A stretch of 64,000 nucleotides of DNA from Chlorobiaceae bacterium (GCA_013334865.1 JAAXWS010000006.1:69306-133305); one strand, 5' to 3'. Counted from the first letter of the stretch, positions 37,437 to 47,269 are shown. Numbers and translations are program-made. Notes: generated by a model not told the origin, from the letters alone.

Positions 37437-38918
37437 ATGGCCAAGCCGATCAACTGGAAGCTAGGTTTGAGCATTTTTTCAGGGAAGATCATCGGTCTTC
37501 TCCTGGTGCTTGGAGCCATGAACATGCTGGGCGGCGTCATCGGCGTCCCGGCAATGGCCGCCATCACCTACACCCCGGCCGAAACGAACATGATCAATGC
37601 GCTCAACACCGTATGGACGCTGGTCGCAGCAGCCCTGGTCTTCGGTATGCAGGCCGGCTTCGTCATGCTCGAAGCGGGTTTTGCAAGAAAGCGTGAAAGC
37701 GTCAACGTGCTTATCGAATGCGCCCTCGATACGGCCATCTGCGGCATCTCGTTCTGGGCGATCGGCTACGCCTTCATGTTCAGCGAAGGCAACGGCTTCA
37801 TCGGTCAGAAGTGGTTCTTCCTGCAGGGAGCTCCGGAGACCTACGGCACGACCGGCGTCGCACTGCTTGCCCACTGGGTGTTCCAGTTCGCCTTCGCCGA
37901 TACCGCGTCGACGATCACCTCCGGTGCCATGATCGGCCGCACCAGCTTCCGAGGCGACATCCTCTACAGCATCTTCGTGACGGCATTCATCTACCCGATC
38001 ATCGGCCACTGGGCATGGGGTCCGGACGGATTCCTCGTCACCATGGGCACCCCCGGCCACTTCCTGCCGCAGCTTGGCAATCCTTTCAGGGATTTCGCAG
38101 GCTCGACGGTCGTGCACACCATCGGCGGCGTCGTTTCGCTTGCCGGCGCCATCGTGCTCGGCCCCCGCATCGGCCGTATCTTCCTGAGGGATGACAAGGA
38201 GCGTGGCGGCCTTCCGGCGGCCCACAACCTGCCGCTTGCCGTGACCGGCGCCTTCCTGCTCTGGTTCGGATGGTACGGCTTCAACCCCGGCAGCACCCTG
38301 TCGGCGATGGATGCAGCCGGTATCGGCCGTGTCGCCGCCAACACCACGCTGGCTGCCTGTGCAGGCGCGCTGAGCGCAATGGCCCTGGCATTCTACGTCG
38401 GCCCCTTCAAGGGCAAGTTCGACGTCGGATTCACGGTGAACGGACTGCTCGGCGGTCTGGTGGCCATCACCGCTCCCTGTTACTGGGTTTCTCCTGAGGG
38501 ATCGATCATCATCGGCCTGATTGCCGGTGCCATCGTCTTCGGCGGCATCTACCTGCTCGAGTACCTGCGCATCGATGACCCGGTTGGCGCGTTCCCGGTC
38601 CATGGCCTGAACGGTATCTTCGGCACGTGGGCCATCGGCCTCTTCGCCTGCGGCAAGTACGGCGCCTCGACCCCGCTCGGCCCGGACAATGCGGCCCCTG
38701 TCGCCGGGCTCTTCTACGGCGGAGGCTGGAACGTCTTCCTGGCTCAGGTGGTCGGAAATGCCATTGTCACCGGAACCACGCTCGTCGTGGCCCTGGTCAT
38801 CATGTACGCGATCAACGCCCTGCCCTATCCCTTCAAGCTGCGTGTCGAGCCCGAGGGCGAGACCGGCCCCGGCGGCCTCGACGTGTTCGAGCACGGCGCC
38901 GAAGCTTACAACAACTGA
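37437..38918 (+). CDS. amt: Ammonium transporter
   Basis: VFGMQAGFVMLEAGFARKRESVNVL, DFAGSTVVHTIGGVVSLAGAIVLGPRIGR, HNLPLAVTGAFLLWFGWYGFNPGS. Confidence 0.96.
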   Translation: MAKPINWKLGLSIFSGKIIGLLLVLGAMNMLGGVIGVPAMAAITYTPAETNMINALNTVWTLVAAALVFGMQAGFVMLEAGFARKRESVNVLIECALDTAICGISFWAIGYAFMFSEGNGFIGQKWFFLQGAPETYGTTGVALLAHWVFQFAFADTASTITSGAMIGRTSFRGDILYSIFVTAFIYPIIGHWAWGPDGFLVTMGTPGHFLPQLGNPFRDFAGSTVVHTIGGVVSLAGAIVLGPRIGRIFLRDDKERGGLPAAHNLPLAVTGAFLLWFGWYGFNPGSTLSAMDAAGIGRVAANTTLAACAGALSAMALAFYVGPFKGKFDVGFTVNGLLGGLVAITAPCYWVSPEGSIIIGLIAGAIVFGGIYLLEYLRIDDPVGAFPVHGLNGIFGTWAIGLFACGKYGASTPLGPDNAAPVAGLFYGGGWNVFLAQVVGNAIVTGTTLVVALVIMYAINALPYPFKLRVEPEGETGPGGLDVFEHGAEAYNN

Positions 38919-38944
38919 GGAGGGTAACCGTCGTCAGGAACAGG

Positions 38945-39001
38945 CATGGACAGCCGCGGCCCCGATACTTCGTACATTGAAGTGAGGCGCGGGCGTCCAT
39001 G
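38945..39001 (+). promoter_or_regulatory. Imperfect inverted repeat between amt and the PII gene
   Basis: CATGGACagCCGCG ... CGCGGgcGTCCATG, 12 of 14 paired. Confidence 0.4.
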
Positions 39002-39039
39002 TCCATGAAATCAACCACATCAATAAAACCGTATCGATC

Positions 39040-39387
39040 ATGAAAAAAATAGAGGCGATCATCAGACGCTCAAAATTCGAGGAGGTCAAACAGGCCCTCC
39101 ATAGCATCGACATCGACTTCTTCTCCTATACCGAGTGCTACGGCGTCGGCAACGAGAAAAAAACGAAAGGCGTGTTCCGCAGCTCGCACGAAACCGATTT
39201 CATCCAGCGGGTCGAGCTCTCCATCGTTGTCCGCGACGTCAACCTCCGCAAGACGGTGGACTGCCTGCTGAACACCGCCTATACCGGGGAAACCGGCGAC
39301 GGCAAGATCTTCGTGTGGACGATCGAAGAGTCCTACCGCATCCGGACCCGGGAGAGCGGTGACGACTCCATGTACAACAAGGACTGA
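39040..39387 (+). CDS. PII-family nitrogen regulatory protein (Amt-linked, GlnK/GlnB-like)
   Basis: MKKIEAIIRRSKFEEVKQALHSI and TAYTGETGDGKIFVWTIEESYRIRTRE; adjacent to amt. Confidence 0.92.
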   Translation: MKKIEAIIRRSKFEEVKQALHSIDIDFFSYTECYGVGNEKKTKGVFRSSHETDFIQRVELSIVVRDVNLRKTVDCLLNTAYTGETGDGKIFVWTIEESYRIRTRESGDDSMYNKD

Positions 39388-39408
39388 CGCCAGCAACCAT
39401 CCCAAGCG

Positions 39409-39440
39409 CAAAAGCCGCCCTTCTGAAGAGGCGGCTTTTC
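39409..39440 (+). terminator. Rho-independent terminator after the PII gene
   Basis: AAAAGCCGCC-CTTCTGAAGA-GGCGGCTTTTCC. Confidence 0.85.
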
Positions 39441-39495
39441 CTTACGCACCATACCATCCCGCTAACCATCAGCCTCCAGGCGACAGGGCAAGATT

Positions 39496-40230
39496 ATGGC
39501 TATAGACTTGGCAGACTATCAGGTAAAGACAAAGGATTCGATACGTGCTTTCTGGGGAAACAGGGACGCCGCCCTGCAGAAACACCTCGAGGCCGGCAAT
39601 GCCGAACAGGAATGGCGGAACACCAGGCCTGGCAAAAACATGGTCGGGTTTATTGCATTGATGATCGACATCGTCAAGGCCAACGGTCTTGAAGCTGCCG
39701 AAATCCACACAAAAAGCGGCTCGCTGGCATTACCGGGATACTTCCGCCCCACAAAATTCTGGGATCTCCTGGTATTCTTCAAGGGCCGGCTCATCGCGGC
39801 GCTTGAAATCAAAAGCCAGACAGGCCCATCTTTTGGAAATAATTTCAACAGCCGGATCGAACAGACCGTAGGAAGTGCGCACGACTTCTGGACAGCATAC
39901 CGGGAAGGCTATTTCGGCAACCGGTCCCGGCCATTCCTCGGCTGGCTGATGCTGGTGGAAGACGCGCCCGAGTCCCACTCATCCATAAAGGAAAAATCCC
40001 CTCACGTCCCCATATCCGAAGAGTTCAAGGGGGTTTCTTACATCAAGCGCTACGACCTGCTCTGCCAGAAACTGATCAGGGAGCAGCTCTTCTCGGCGGC
40101 GACGGTCATCGCCAGTCCGAAACATGCGATCAATACCGGCGAGTATTCGAGTATTTCCAACACGACCAGCCTGACCATGTTCGTCACCCTGTTTGCCGAA
40201 CACATCGCCACCACGGCAGCCACGCTCTGA
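39496..40230 (+). CDS. Type II restriction endonuclease, PaeR7I/XhoI family (predicted CTCGAG)
   Basis: RAFWGNRDAALQKHLEAG, GYFRPTKFWDLLVFFKGRLIAALEIKSQTGPSFGNNFNSRIEQTVGSAHDFWTAYREG, WLMLVEDAPESHSSIKEKSPHVPI. Matches recalled PaeR7I sequence; PD-(D/E)xK residues (D...EIK) retained. Confidence 0.9.
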   Translation: MAIDLADYQVKTKDSIRAFWGNRDAALQKHLEAGNAEQEWRNTRPGKNMVGFIALMIDIVKANGLEAAEIHTKSGSLALPGYFRPTKFWDLLVFFKGRLIAALEIKSQTGPSFGNNFNSRIEQTVGSAHDFWTAYREGYFGNRSRPFLGWLMLVEDAPESHSSIKEKSPHVPISEEFKGVSYIKRYDLLCQKLIREQLFSAATVIASPKHAINTGEYSSISNTTSLTMFVTLFAEHIATTAATL

Positions 40231-40360
40231 TGAACGTTGCGGGAAGGCATCAGCCATAAGGCAGAAGCCCGTGATACCTCGCAGCTGAACCCTCATAAGG
40301 TAGAGTTCTTATTCCATCTTATATTGATTTTGCATCGGTCAACAGATACTGCGATTTGGT

Positions 40361-41701
40361 ATGGTGAAGCTGAAAATCCTCATCGTCGATGACGAGGCGA
40401 ACATACGGAAAACCCTTGCCGTCTTCATGGAGTCACGAGGCCATACCGTTACAGCCGTGGATAGCTTCCGGGGCGCCTTTGAAGAGGCCCGGCTGAACCG
40501 ATACGACCTCGCCCTGGTAGACCTTCGTCTCGGCACCGAGAGCGGGCTCGATCTTGTCAAACCGATGGCAACATCCTGCCCGGGGATAAAGATCGTGGTC
40601 ATCACTGCCTACGCGTCGATAGATACGGCCGTCGAAGCGATGAAACGCGGGGCCTCCGACTACCTGACAAAGCCGTTCACGCCGGCGCAGCTCGAACTGG
40701 TGACCGAACACGTCTCCACGCTTTGCGAAAGGGAGAGGCAGACCGAAAAGCAGAACAATATTCCTGCATCACCGACCCCGGCAATGGCCCTCGCCTCGAA
40801 GGAGCCCGCAATGCAGCGGACCTTCGAGCTGGCATCGCAGGTCGCCGCCTCCGAGGCGCCGGTTCTGCTGCAGGGGGAGAGCGGTACCGGGAAAACCGAG
40901 CTGGCCCGAGCCATTCATCTCATGAGCGGACGTTCGCAGAAGCCCTTCGGCGTGATCTCATGCCCCTCGTTCAGCCACGAGCTGTTCGAAAGCGAGCTTT
41001 TCGGGCATGTGAAAGGCGCCTTCACCGGCGCTATCAAGGACAGTTCGGGCAAAGTGTCCGCATGCGAGGGCGGCACGCTCTTCCTCGACGAAATCGGGGA
41101 CATGCCGCCTTCCATCCAGCCGAAGCTCCTCCGCTTCATCCAGGAAAGGGAGTACGAACGCGTCGGCGACCATATCCCCCGTAAAGCAGACGTCCGGATC
41201 ATCGCAGCCACCAACATAGATCTCCGCAAGGCAGTCGCGGAAGGCTCGTTCAGGGAGGACCTCTATTACCGGCTGAACGTCGTGCAGATCGACCTCCCTT
41301 CGCTGGCAGAACGCCCGAACGACATCGTGCCGCTGGCGGAAAACATGCTCGCATCGTTCAATGCGGCGAACAGCAAGAGAATCACCGGCTTTACCGACGA
41401 GGTGTTGAGCATTTTCAGAGAGTACCCGTGGCCAGGCAACATCCGTGAGCTGCGCAATGTGATTGAACGGGCGGTCATCCTCAGTGGGGACGAACCGATC
41501 GGGGTCGGACTCCTCCCGGAACACATGGGCGCGAAAAAATACCGCATCAGAATCGGTGACCCGGTCTCCCTCGAGGTCATCGAGGAGCAGCATATCCGCC
41601 GGGTGCTCGAGGAAACCAGCTCGCTGCAGAGCGCGGCAGAGATCCTCGGCATCGACCAGGCGACGCTCTGGCGGAAACGCAAGCAGCTTGGAATTCGATA
41701 G
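40361..41701 (+). CDS. Sigma-54-dependent NtrC-family response regulator (AlgB-like)
   Basis: REC with DLALVDLRLGTESGLDLV; AAA+ GESGTGKTELARAIH, GAFTGA, LFLDEIGDMPPSIQPKLLRFIQE; C-terminal Fis-type HTH. Confidence 0.92.
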   Translation: MVKLKILIVDDEANIRKTLAVFMESRGHTVTAVDSFRGAFEEARLNRYDLALVDLRLGTESGLDLVKPMATSCPGIKIVVITAYASIDTAVEAMKRGASDYLTKPFTPAQLELVTEHVSTLCERERQTEKQNNIPASPTPAMALASKEPAMQRTFELASQVAASEAPVLLQGESGTGKTELARAIHLMSGRSQKPFGVISCPSFSHELFESELFGHVKGAFTGAIKDSSGKVSACEGGTLFLDEIGDMPPSIQPKLLRFIQEREYERVGDHIPRKADVRIIAATNIDLRKAVAEGSFREDLYYRLNVVQIDLPSLAERPNDIVPLAENMLASFNAANSKRITGFTDEVLSIFREYPWPGNIRELRNVIERAVILSGDEPIGVGLLPEHMGAKKYRIRIGDPVSLEVIEEQHIRRVLEETSSLQSAAEILGIDQATLWRKRKQLGIR

Positions 41702-41930
41702 ACCCGCCACCTCTCCTTGCATTTTGCAAAGATCGTCGCCGACCACCTTGTAGAATGCAATAGCAGCACCCCGTTCCCGGCTCCTCCCCAGCCCTCCATA
41801 CCACCAAATACGTGCGTTTGCAGCAACTACGGGATTATGGCCCGGTTTTTGATTCGTCATTCGAAAAACCGGAACCATCCGCATGTCGGCGGGCGGGGCC
41901 GAATACCAAAAACCTGACAACGACGCAAGC

Positions 41931-42158
41931 ATGTCACAGGAAAGAATCGTCATCGAATGGGACGGAAACGCCGAGCCCGCACGCTGGAATGTCGAAATGC
42001 TCCAGGAAGACCGCCAGGGCCGCGAGATGGTCATCCTCAGCAGTTCCAGTCCTGACTTCCCGGTCAATGTCGAAGAGTTCGGCCCCATGGAAGAGGATGC
42101 CCTGATCGACTCGATCAAGGCATCCTTTCCCGGAGCCCATATCAACATCAGGTTCTGA
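41931..42158 (+). CDS. Conserved small hypothetical protein (75 aa)
   Basis: MSQERIVIEWDGNAEPARWNVEMLQEDRQGREMVILSSSSPDFPVNVEEFGPMEEDALIDSIKASFPGAHINIRF. Confidence 0.6.
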   Translation: MSQERIVIEWDGNAEPARWNVEMLQEDRQGREMVILSSSSPDFPVNVEEFGPMEEDALIDSIKASFPGAHINIRF

Positions 42159-42243
42159 GCACCGCATCTCGTCGGCCCCATGAACGCCTGCGAACGCGAC
42201 GAATCCTCAAGACCCGCTTTTTTTTCAACGAAAACATTCCTCG

Positions 42244-44226
42244 ATGAGCATCAGTAAAGGACTCAGACAAGCGAAAAAATTCCTGATCGGCGGATCCCGG
42301 GACTTCAGGGACAGCCGTATCTTCCACTCCATCTCCCTGACGGCATTCCTGGCATGGGTCGGGCTTGGCTCCGACGGCCTCTCATCATCCTGCTACGGCC
42401 CGGCGGAGGCCTTCAAGGCCCTGCAGGGGCACCCGACCCTCGGCATCTTCGTGGCCATCGCAACCGGCCTGACCATCCTCATCATCGCATCGAGCTACTC
42501 CCACATCATCGAGCTCTTCCCTTCCGGCGGCGGAGGCTACCTCGTGGCAAGCAAGCTTCTCAGCCCCGAGATCGGCCTGGTCTCCGGCAGCGCCCTCCTG
42601 ATCGATTATGTCCTGACGATCACCATCTCCGTGGCCAGTGGTGCTGACGCCATCTTCAGCTTCCTGCCCCGGACGTTCCTTCCCTACAAGCTCTGGTTCG
42701 GCATCGTCGGCGTCGTCATCCTGCTGATCCTTAACCTCAGGGGCATAAAAGAGGCGGTGATGCCCCTCGTCCCGGTCTTCCTGCTCTTCGTCTTCACCCA
42801 TTTGGCCGCGATCATCTATGCCGTCGGGACGCACCTGATGAACGCCGGCACCGTTTACCACGAAACCGCTGCCGAGCTTGACCGCTCCTTCAGCACCCTC
42901 GGCATGTTCGGGGTGCTCTTCCTGATCCTGAAGGCCTACAGCCTCGGCGCCGGTACCTTCACCGGCATCGAGGCCGTCAGCAACGGCCTTCCCGTGCTTC
43001 GAGAGCCGAAGGTCCAGACAGCAGGGAAAACCATGCGCTACATGGCGTGGTCGCTCTCCATCACCGTCATGGGCCTCATGGTCGCCTACATCCTCCTGGA
43101 TGTCAGGGAAACCCCCGGCAAGACCCTCAACGCCGTGCTCTTCGACTCGATCACCGCTTCGTGGGGAGGGGTGGCCGGGCACTCCTTCGTCTGGGTCACC
43201 CTGCTGTCCGAGGCCGTCCTGCTCTTCATCGCCGCCCAGACCGGCTTCCTCGACGGCCCCAGGGTCCTGGCGAACATGGCGATCGACAACTGGCTCCCCA
43301 AGAAATTCGCCACCCTGAGCGACCGGCTGGTCACCGAACGCGGCATCCTTGTCATGGGATTCGCCTCCCTGGCGATGATGATCGCATCGAACGGATCGGT
43401 CGACTTCCTCATCGTGCTCTACAGCATCAACGTCTTCATCACCTTCACCCTCTCCCAGCTCGGCATGGTGAAGCACTGGTGGCAGGAACGGAAAACGGAG
43501 CCGAGGTGGGCCAGAAAAATGCTGGTCAACGGCATCGGCCTTATCCTGACCACCTTCATCCTCATCTCGGTGATCCTGCTCAAGTTCAACGAGGGAGGAT
43601 GGATCACCATCGTCATCACCGGGGCGCTGGTCATGGCCGCGTTTTTCATCAAGTCCCATTACAACAGGACCTACGAGACCCTGAAGCGCCTCGACATCAT
43701 CGTCGAAGCCGCCGTCATGTCCGGCGGTGACGTCGCCGGCAAGGAGCAGCCCGAGCCGGCCTGCAACCCGAAAGCAAAAACCGCCGCCATCCTCGTCAAC
43801 GGGTTCAACGGACTCGGCCTCCATACGCTCTTCAGCATCTCACGGCTCTTCAGCGGAATCTACAAGAACTTCGTCTTCGTCCAGATCGGACCGGTCGACG
43901 CGGGAAATTTCAAGGGTGCAGACGAGATAAATCACCTGAACGAGTATGTCGAAACGGAAAGCGGGAAGTATGTCAGGTACATGAAGGAGCACGGCTACCA
44001 TGCCGAGGCGTTCACCTCCATCGGCACCGACGTGGTCGACGAGATCAACAAACTCGTCCCGAAGATCACCGAAAAATTCCCTGACATCGTATTTTTCGGT
44101 GGACAGCTGGTATTCACGAACGAATCCCTGCTGGACCGCTGGTTGCACAACTACACCGTCTTCGCCGTGCAGCAGAACCTCTACAACCAGGGGATACCGT
44201 TCCTCATCCTGCCGATACGCGTATGA
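42244..44226 (+). CDS. APC-superfamily permease (KimA-like potassium or amino acid transporter) with C-terminal cytosolic domain
   Basis: AWVGLGSDGLSSSCYGPAEAF, IELFPSGGGGYLVASKLLSPEIGLVSGSALLIDYVLTITISVASG. Confidence 0.87.
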   Translation: MSISKGLRQAKKFLIGGSRDFRDSRIFHSISLTAFLAWVGLGSDGLSSSCYGPAEAFKALQGHPTLGIFVAIATGLTILIIASSYSHIIELFPSGGGGYLVASKLLSPEIGLVSGSALLIDYVLTITISVASGADAIFSFLPRTFLPYKLWFGIVGVVILLILNLRGIKEAVMPLVPVFLLFVFTHLAAIIYAVGTHLMNAGTVYHETAAELDRSFSTLGMFGVLFLILKAYSLGAGTFTGIEAVSNGLPVLREPKVQTAGKTMRYMAWSLSITVMGLMVAYILLDVRETPGKTLNAVLFDSITASWGGVAGHSFVWVTLLSEAVLLFIAAQTGFLDGPRVLANMAIDNWLPKKFATLSDRLVTERGILVMGFASLAMMIASNGSVDFLIVLYSINVFITFTLSQLGMVKHWWQERKTEPRWARKMLVNGIGLILTTFILISVILLKFNEGGWITIVITGALVMAAFFIKSHYNRTYETLKRLDIIVEAAVMSGGDVAGKEQPEPACNPKAKTAAILVNGFNGLGLHTLFSISRLFSGIYKNFVFVQIGPVDAGNFKGADEINHLNEYVETESGKYVRYMKEHGYHAEAFTSIGTDVVDEINKLVPKITEKFPDIVFFGGQLVFTNESLLDRWLHNYTVFAVQQNLYNQGIPFLILPIRV

Positions 44227-44270
44227 AGCACGACGGACCGGGGACATCGTCAACATCAGGAGCCTGAGCG

Positions 44271-46085
44271 ATGATCAGCCTCCGACACAAGCTTGCCCTC
44301 GGCTTCGGCAGCCTTCTGGCCGTCATCGCCGTCATGGCGTTGCTGACGGTCCAGCAGATCGACCGGCTGGGCAACGCCGTCGACGATATCCTCAAACAGA
44401 ACTACCGGAGCGTTACGGCGAGCCAGTCGATGAAAGAGGCGCTCGAGAAGATGGACAGCGACATCCTCTTCTCCTTTACCGGCCGCCATGAGGCGAGCCT
44501 GCACAACATCAGCGAAAGCGAACGCAAGTTCAGGGAAGCCCTGTCGGTAGAGCTGGGCAACATCACCCTGCCGGGAGAGAAGGAGAAGGCCGAGCGGATA
44601 TCGGAACTGTTCGACCGGTATTCCATGGCAATGCACAGCATCATGGATGGCTCCGTAACGCCCCAAAAACGCCGGGAGACCTACTTCACGACCCTCCTGC
44701 CGCTCCTGACCGAAATCGGTATGCTCGCCCAGCAGATCCTCGACATGAACCAGGCGAACATGGACAAGGCGAACGAGGCGGCAAGGGTCATGGCCTCGTC
44801 AGCCCATAACCGGATACTTGTCGCAATCATCGCCTGCGCCGCGGTCACCATCATCTTCAGCTACCAGTCGCGCCGATGGATCCTGAACCCCATCCGCAGG
44901 CTGATCAATTCGGCGAACGAGATCAGGAACGGCAACCTGGAACTGGTGATCGAACAGGAATCGAACGATGAGATCGGGCAGCTTTCCGAGGCGTTCAACG
45001 AGATGGCTGCGACGTTGAGGAATGCCCGCAGGCGGGACGACGAAAATCTTTACCGTACCCGCAGGGCGACGCAGGAGGTGATGAACATCCTCCCGACACC
45101 GATAGCAATCTTCGACCGGGAAGGCCGGGTCGAAGTCGCCACACAATCGGCGGCAAGGATATTCGGCCTGAAGCCGGGAACCGGAGCCGGCTGCCTCGAC
45201 TACCCGTGGCTGCCCGGACTGCTTCAGCGGGCCGCAATCGATGGACGGGCGGTAGAATCCGGGGAGAACGGGTACATCCAGAAATTCATCGACAACCGGG
45301 AATACTTTTTCATGCCGGCGGCTGTACCGATCCCGCCCCTTCCCGATGCGGATGGATCGACTGGCACGGTACTGCTCCTCTACGACATGACGCAGGTCCA
45401 TGAACAGAAAGAGCTGAAGCGGGATGTCGTCGCTACAGTCTCGCACCAGCTGCGCACGCCGCTTACCTCCATGAGGATGGCCATCCACCTGCTGCTCGAA
45501 CAACGGATCGGCCCGCTGAACGACAAACAGCGGGAGCTCCTCCGCGCAGCCGGGGAGGAGAGCGACCGACTTGCCGACATCCTTGACGACCTGCTCGACC
45601 TGAACCGCATCGAATCGGGAAGAGGCCGCCTGAAACGCCAGCAATGCCAGCCCGAAGCGCTGATCAGCGCCGGGATCGAACATTTCATTCCCGAAGCGAA
45701 GGCAAAGGGCATCGGGCTCATCGTCGATGTGCCGTCAGAGCTCCCGACGGTCACCGCCGACACGGCAAGCATAGGGTACGTCTTCACGAACCTCCTGTCG
45801 AACGCACTCCGCTATTCGCATGAAGGCGGGCGGATTACCGTCAGGGCGGAAGCTGAACTTTCAGGCATCAGGTTCTCCGTGGAGGACACTGGCGAAGGCA
45901 TCCCGCCGGAACACCTGAAGCGCATCTTCGACCAGTTCTACCGTGTTCCCGGCCAGGATGAGAAATCGGGTATCGGGCTGGGGCTTTCGATCGTCAGGGA
46001 GATCGTCAAGGCCCACGGGGGCACCGTCGGTGTCGAAAGCACACGAGGAAAGGGCTCCGTATTCCATTTCACGCTTCCGGCATGA
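44271..46085 (+). CDS. Sensor histidine kinase (KinB-like: sensor, HAMP, PAS, HisKA, HATPase)
   Basis: MISLRHKLALGFGSLLAVIAVMALLTV, HAMP RRWILNPIRRLINSANEI, VVATVSHQLRTPLTSMRMAIHLLLEQ, GTGEGIPPEH...SGIGLGLSIVREIVKAHGG. Confidence 0.92.
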   Translation: MISLRHKLALGFGSLLAVIAVMALLTVQQIDRLGNAVDDILKQNYRSVTASQSMKEALEKMDSDILFSFTGRHEASLHNISESERKFREALSVELGNITLPGEKEKAERISELFDRYSMAMHSIMDGSVTPQKRRETYFTTLLPLLTEIGMLAQQILDMNQANMDKANEAARVMASSAHNRILVAIIACAAVTIIFSYQSRRWILNPIRRLINSANEIRNGNLELVIEQESNDEIGQLSEAFNEMAATLRNARRRDDENLYRTRRATQEVMNILPTPIAIFDREGRVEVATQSAARIFGLKPGTGAGCLDYPWLPGLLQRAAIDGRAVESGENGYIQKFIDNREYFFMPAAVPIPPLPDADGSTGTVLLLYDMTQVHEQKELKRDVVATVSHQLRTPLTSMRMAIHLLLEQRIGPLNDKQRELLRAAGEESDRLADILDDLLDLNRIESGRGRLKRQQCQPEALISAGIEHFIPEAKAKGIGLIVDVPSELPTVTADTASIGYVFTNLLSNALRYSHEGGRITVRAEAELSGIRFSVEDTGEGIPPEHLKRIFDQFYRVPGQDEKSGIGLGLSIVREIVKAHGGTVGVESTRGKGSVFHFTLPA

Positions 46086-46098
46086 ACATGCATACCGG

Positions 46099-47265
46099 TC
46101 AATCGTCATCGCCATGGCCCTTTCGCTGACCGCCACGGTGTTCGCCGCGATCTTCACCGCTGCCGCTCCGATGGCACCGGATGCAGTTCTGGTAATTGCC
46201 GATCCCCTCTTCCCGATGCTCGGCGGCGATCCTTGACGGCGAATGCTCATGGCAACCGTAGCAGGTGTATTTCCTGTAGTCTGCCGGATCTGTGTGGCAG
46301 GTCCGGCAGCTTGCCCGGTGTTCACCTTGCAAGGGGAAATAGCGGTTATGGTCGAATGTCGCCGGCGTCCACCGGTTCGTACCGTGGCATGTCCCGCAGC
46401 CGGCCCGGGAAACACGATGCAGTTCGTCCGAAGGCTGATCCTTGCCATGACAGCTCACGCATTGCTTCCCTGATGCCGATACCTTCGTATGGTCGAATGT
46501 TGCCGGTTTCCAGCGATTCGTGGCGTGGCACTCCCCGCATCCGGTTTGAGAAACACGATGCAGGTTGTCCGAAGGCCGATCCTGTCCATGGCAGCTCACG
46601 CATTGCTTCCCTGATGCCGATACCTTCGTATGATCGAACGTCGCAGGCTTCCAGCGGTTCGTACCATGACACTCCCCGCAACCCGACTGGCTCCGGTGGA
46701 TCTCGTCACCCGGCCTGTCGTCACGATGGCAGGTTACGCAGTTTGCCGACTGTCCCGCCTCCAGCATACCATGGTTGAACAGCACCGACGACCACTTTTC
46801 GGTGTCATGGCACTGGGCACACCGCCCGGTGACGCTGCGGTGCAGGGCATCGGCAGGCTTCTGCCTTTCATGGCAGGCATTGCAGTTGTTGCGAAGCGAA
46901 GAGGAGATAGCTTCGTGCCGGAACGCCCTGATCGCCTTCCTGGCATCGGCCCCTTTGTGATCGGTATGACATTCGGTGCATGAACCGGCCGGAAGCCCGC
47001 GATGCAGGGTAGATCCCGGCGTATTCCGGTTCAGTGGGCGTCCCGAAACCGTAAGGAGTCCGATGGTTTCCGGACGGTGGCAGCCGACGCACTGCTCGGC
47101 CCGCACGCCCCTGAAGGGAATATGGCAGCTGAGACACGACCGGGTCAGATGCCGGTGACCGCCCATGAGCGGCCCGGGATTGACCAGGATATCCGGATAG
47201 GCGAGCATGAGGGCGGCAAGGATGATCGAGAATGCCGCAAGGATGGCGAATGTCGTTTTTTTCAT
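46099..47265 (-). CDS. Multiheme c-type cytochrome (14 CXXCH motifs)
   Basis: N-terminal membrane/signal segment and 14 CXXCH motifs counted in the translation; three near-identical 47-aa repeats (GCGECHGTNRWKPATFDHTKVSASGKQCVSCHG). Confidence 0.93.
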   Translation of the reverse strand: MKKTTFAILAAFSIILAALMLAYPDILVNPGPLMGGHRHLTRSCLSCHIPFRGVRAEQCVGCHRPETIGLLTVSGRPLNRNTPGSTLHRGLPAGSCTECHTDHKGADARKAIRAFRHEAISSSLRNNCNACHERQKPADALHRSVTGRCAQCHDTEKWSSVLFNHGMLEAGQSANCVTCHRDDRPGDEIHRSQSGCGECHGTNRWKPATFDHTKVSASGKQCVSCHGQDRPSDNLHRVSQTGCGECHATNRWKPATFDHTKVSASGKQCVSCHGKDQPSDELHRVSRAGCGTCHGTNRWTPATFDHNRYFPLQGEHRASCRTCHTDPADYRKYTCYGCHEHSPSRIAAEHREEGIGNYQNCIRCHRSGSGEDRGEHRGGQRKGHGDDD

Positions 47266-47269
47266 ACCG

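Noticed and set aside
37479-38894. 471-aa minus-strand ORF
   Set aside because: Antisense shadow of the ammonium transporter.
39496-41701. Defence island around the restriction enzyme
   Set aside because: Flanking genes are housekeeping or regulatory (PII, AlgB-like); no other defence genes recognised.
42385-43824. 479-aa minus-strand ORF rich in Asp/Glu/Gly
   Set aside because: Antisense shadow of the APC transporter.
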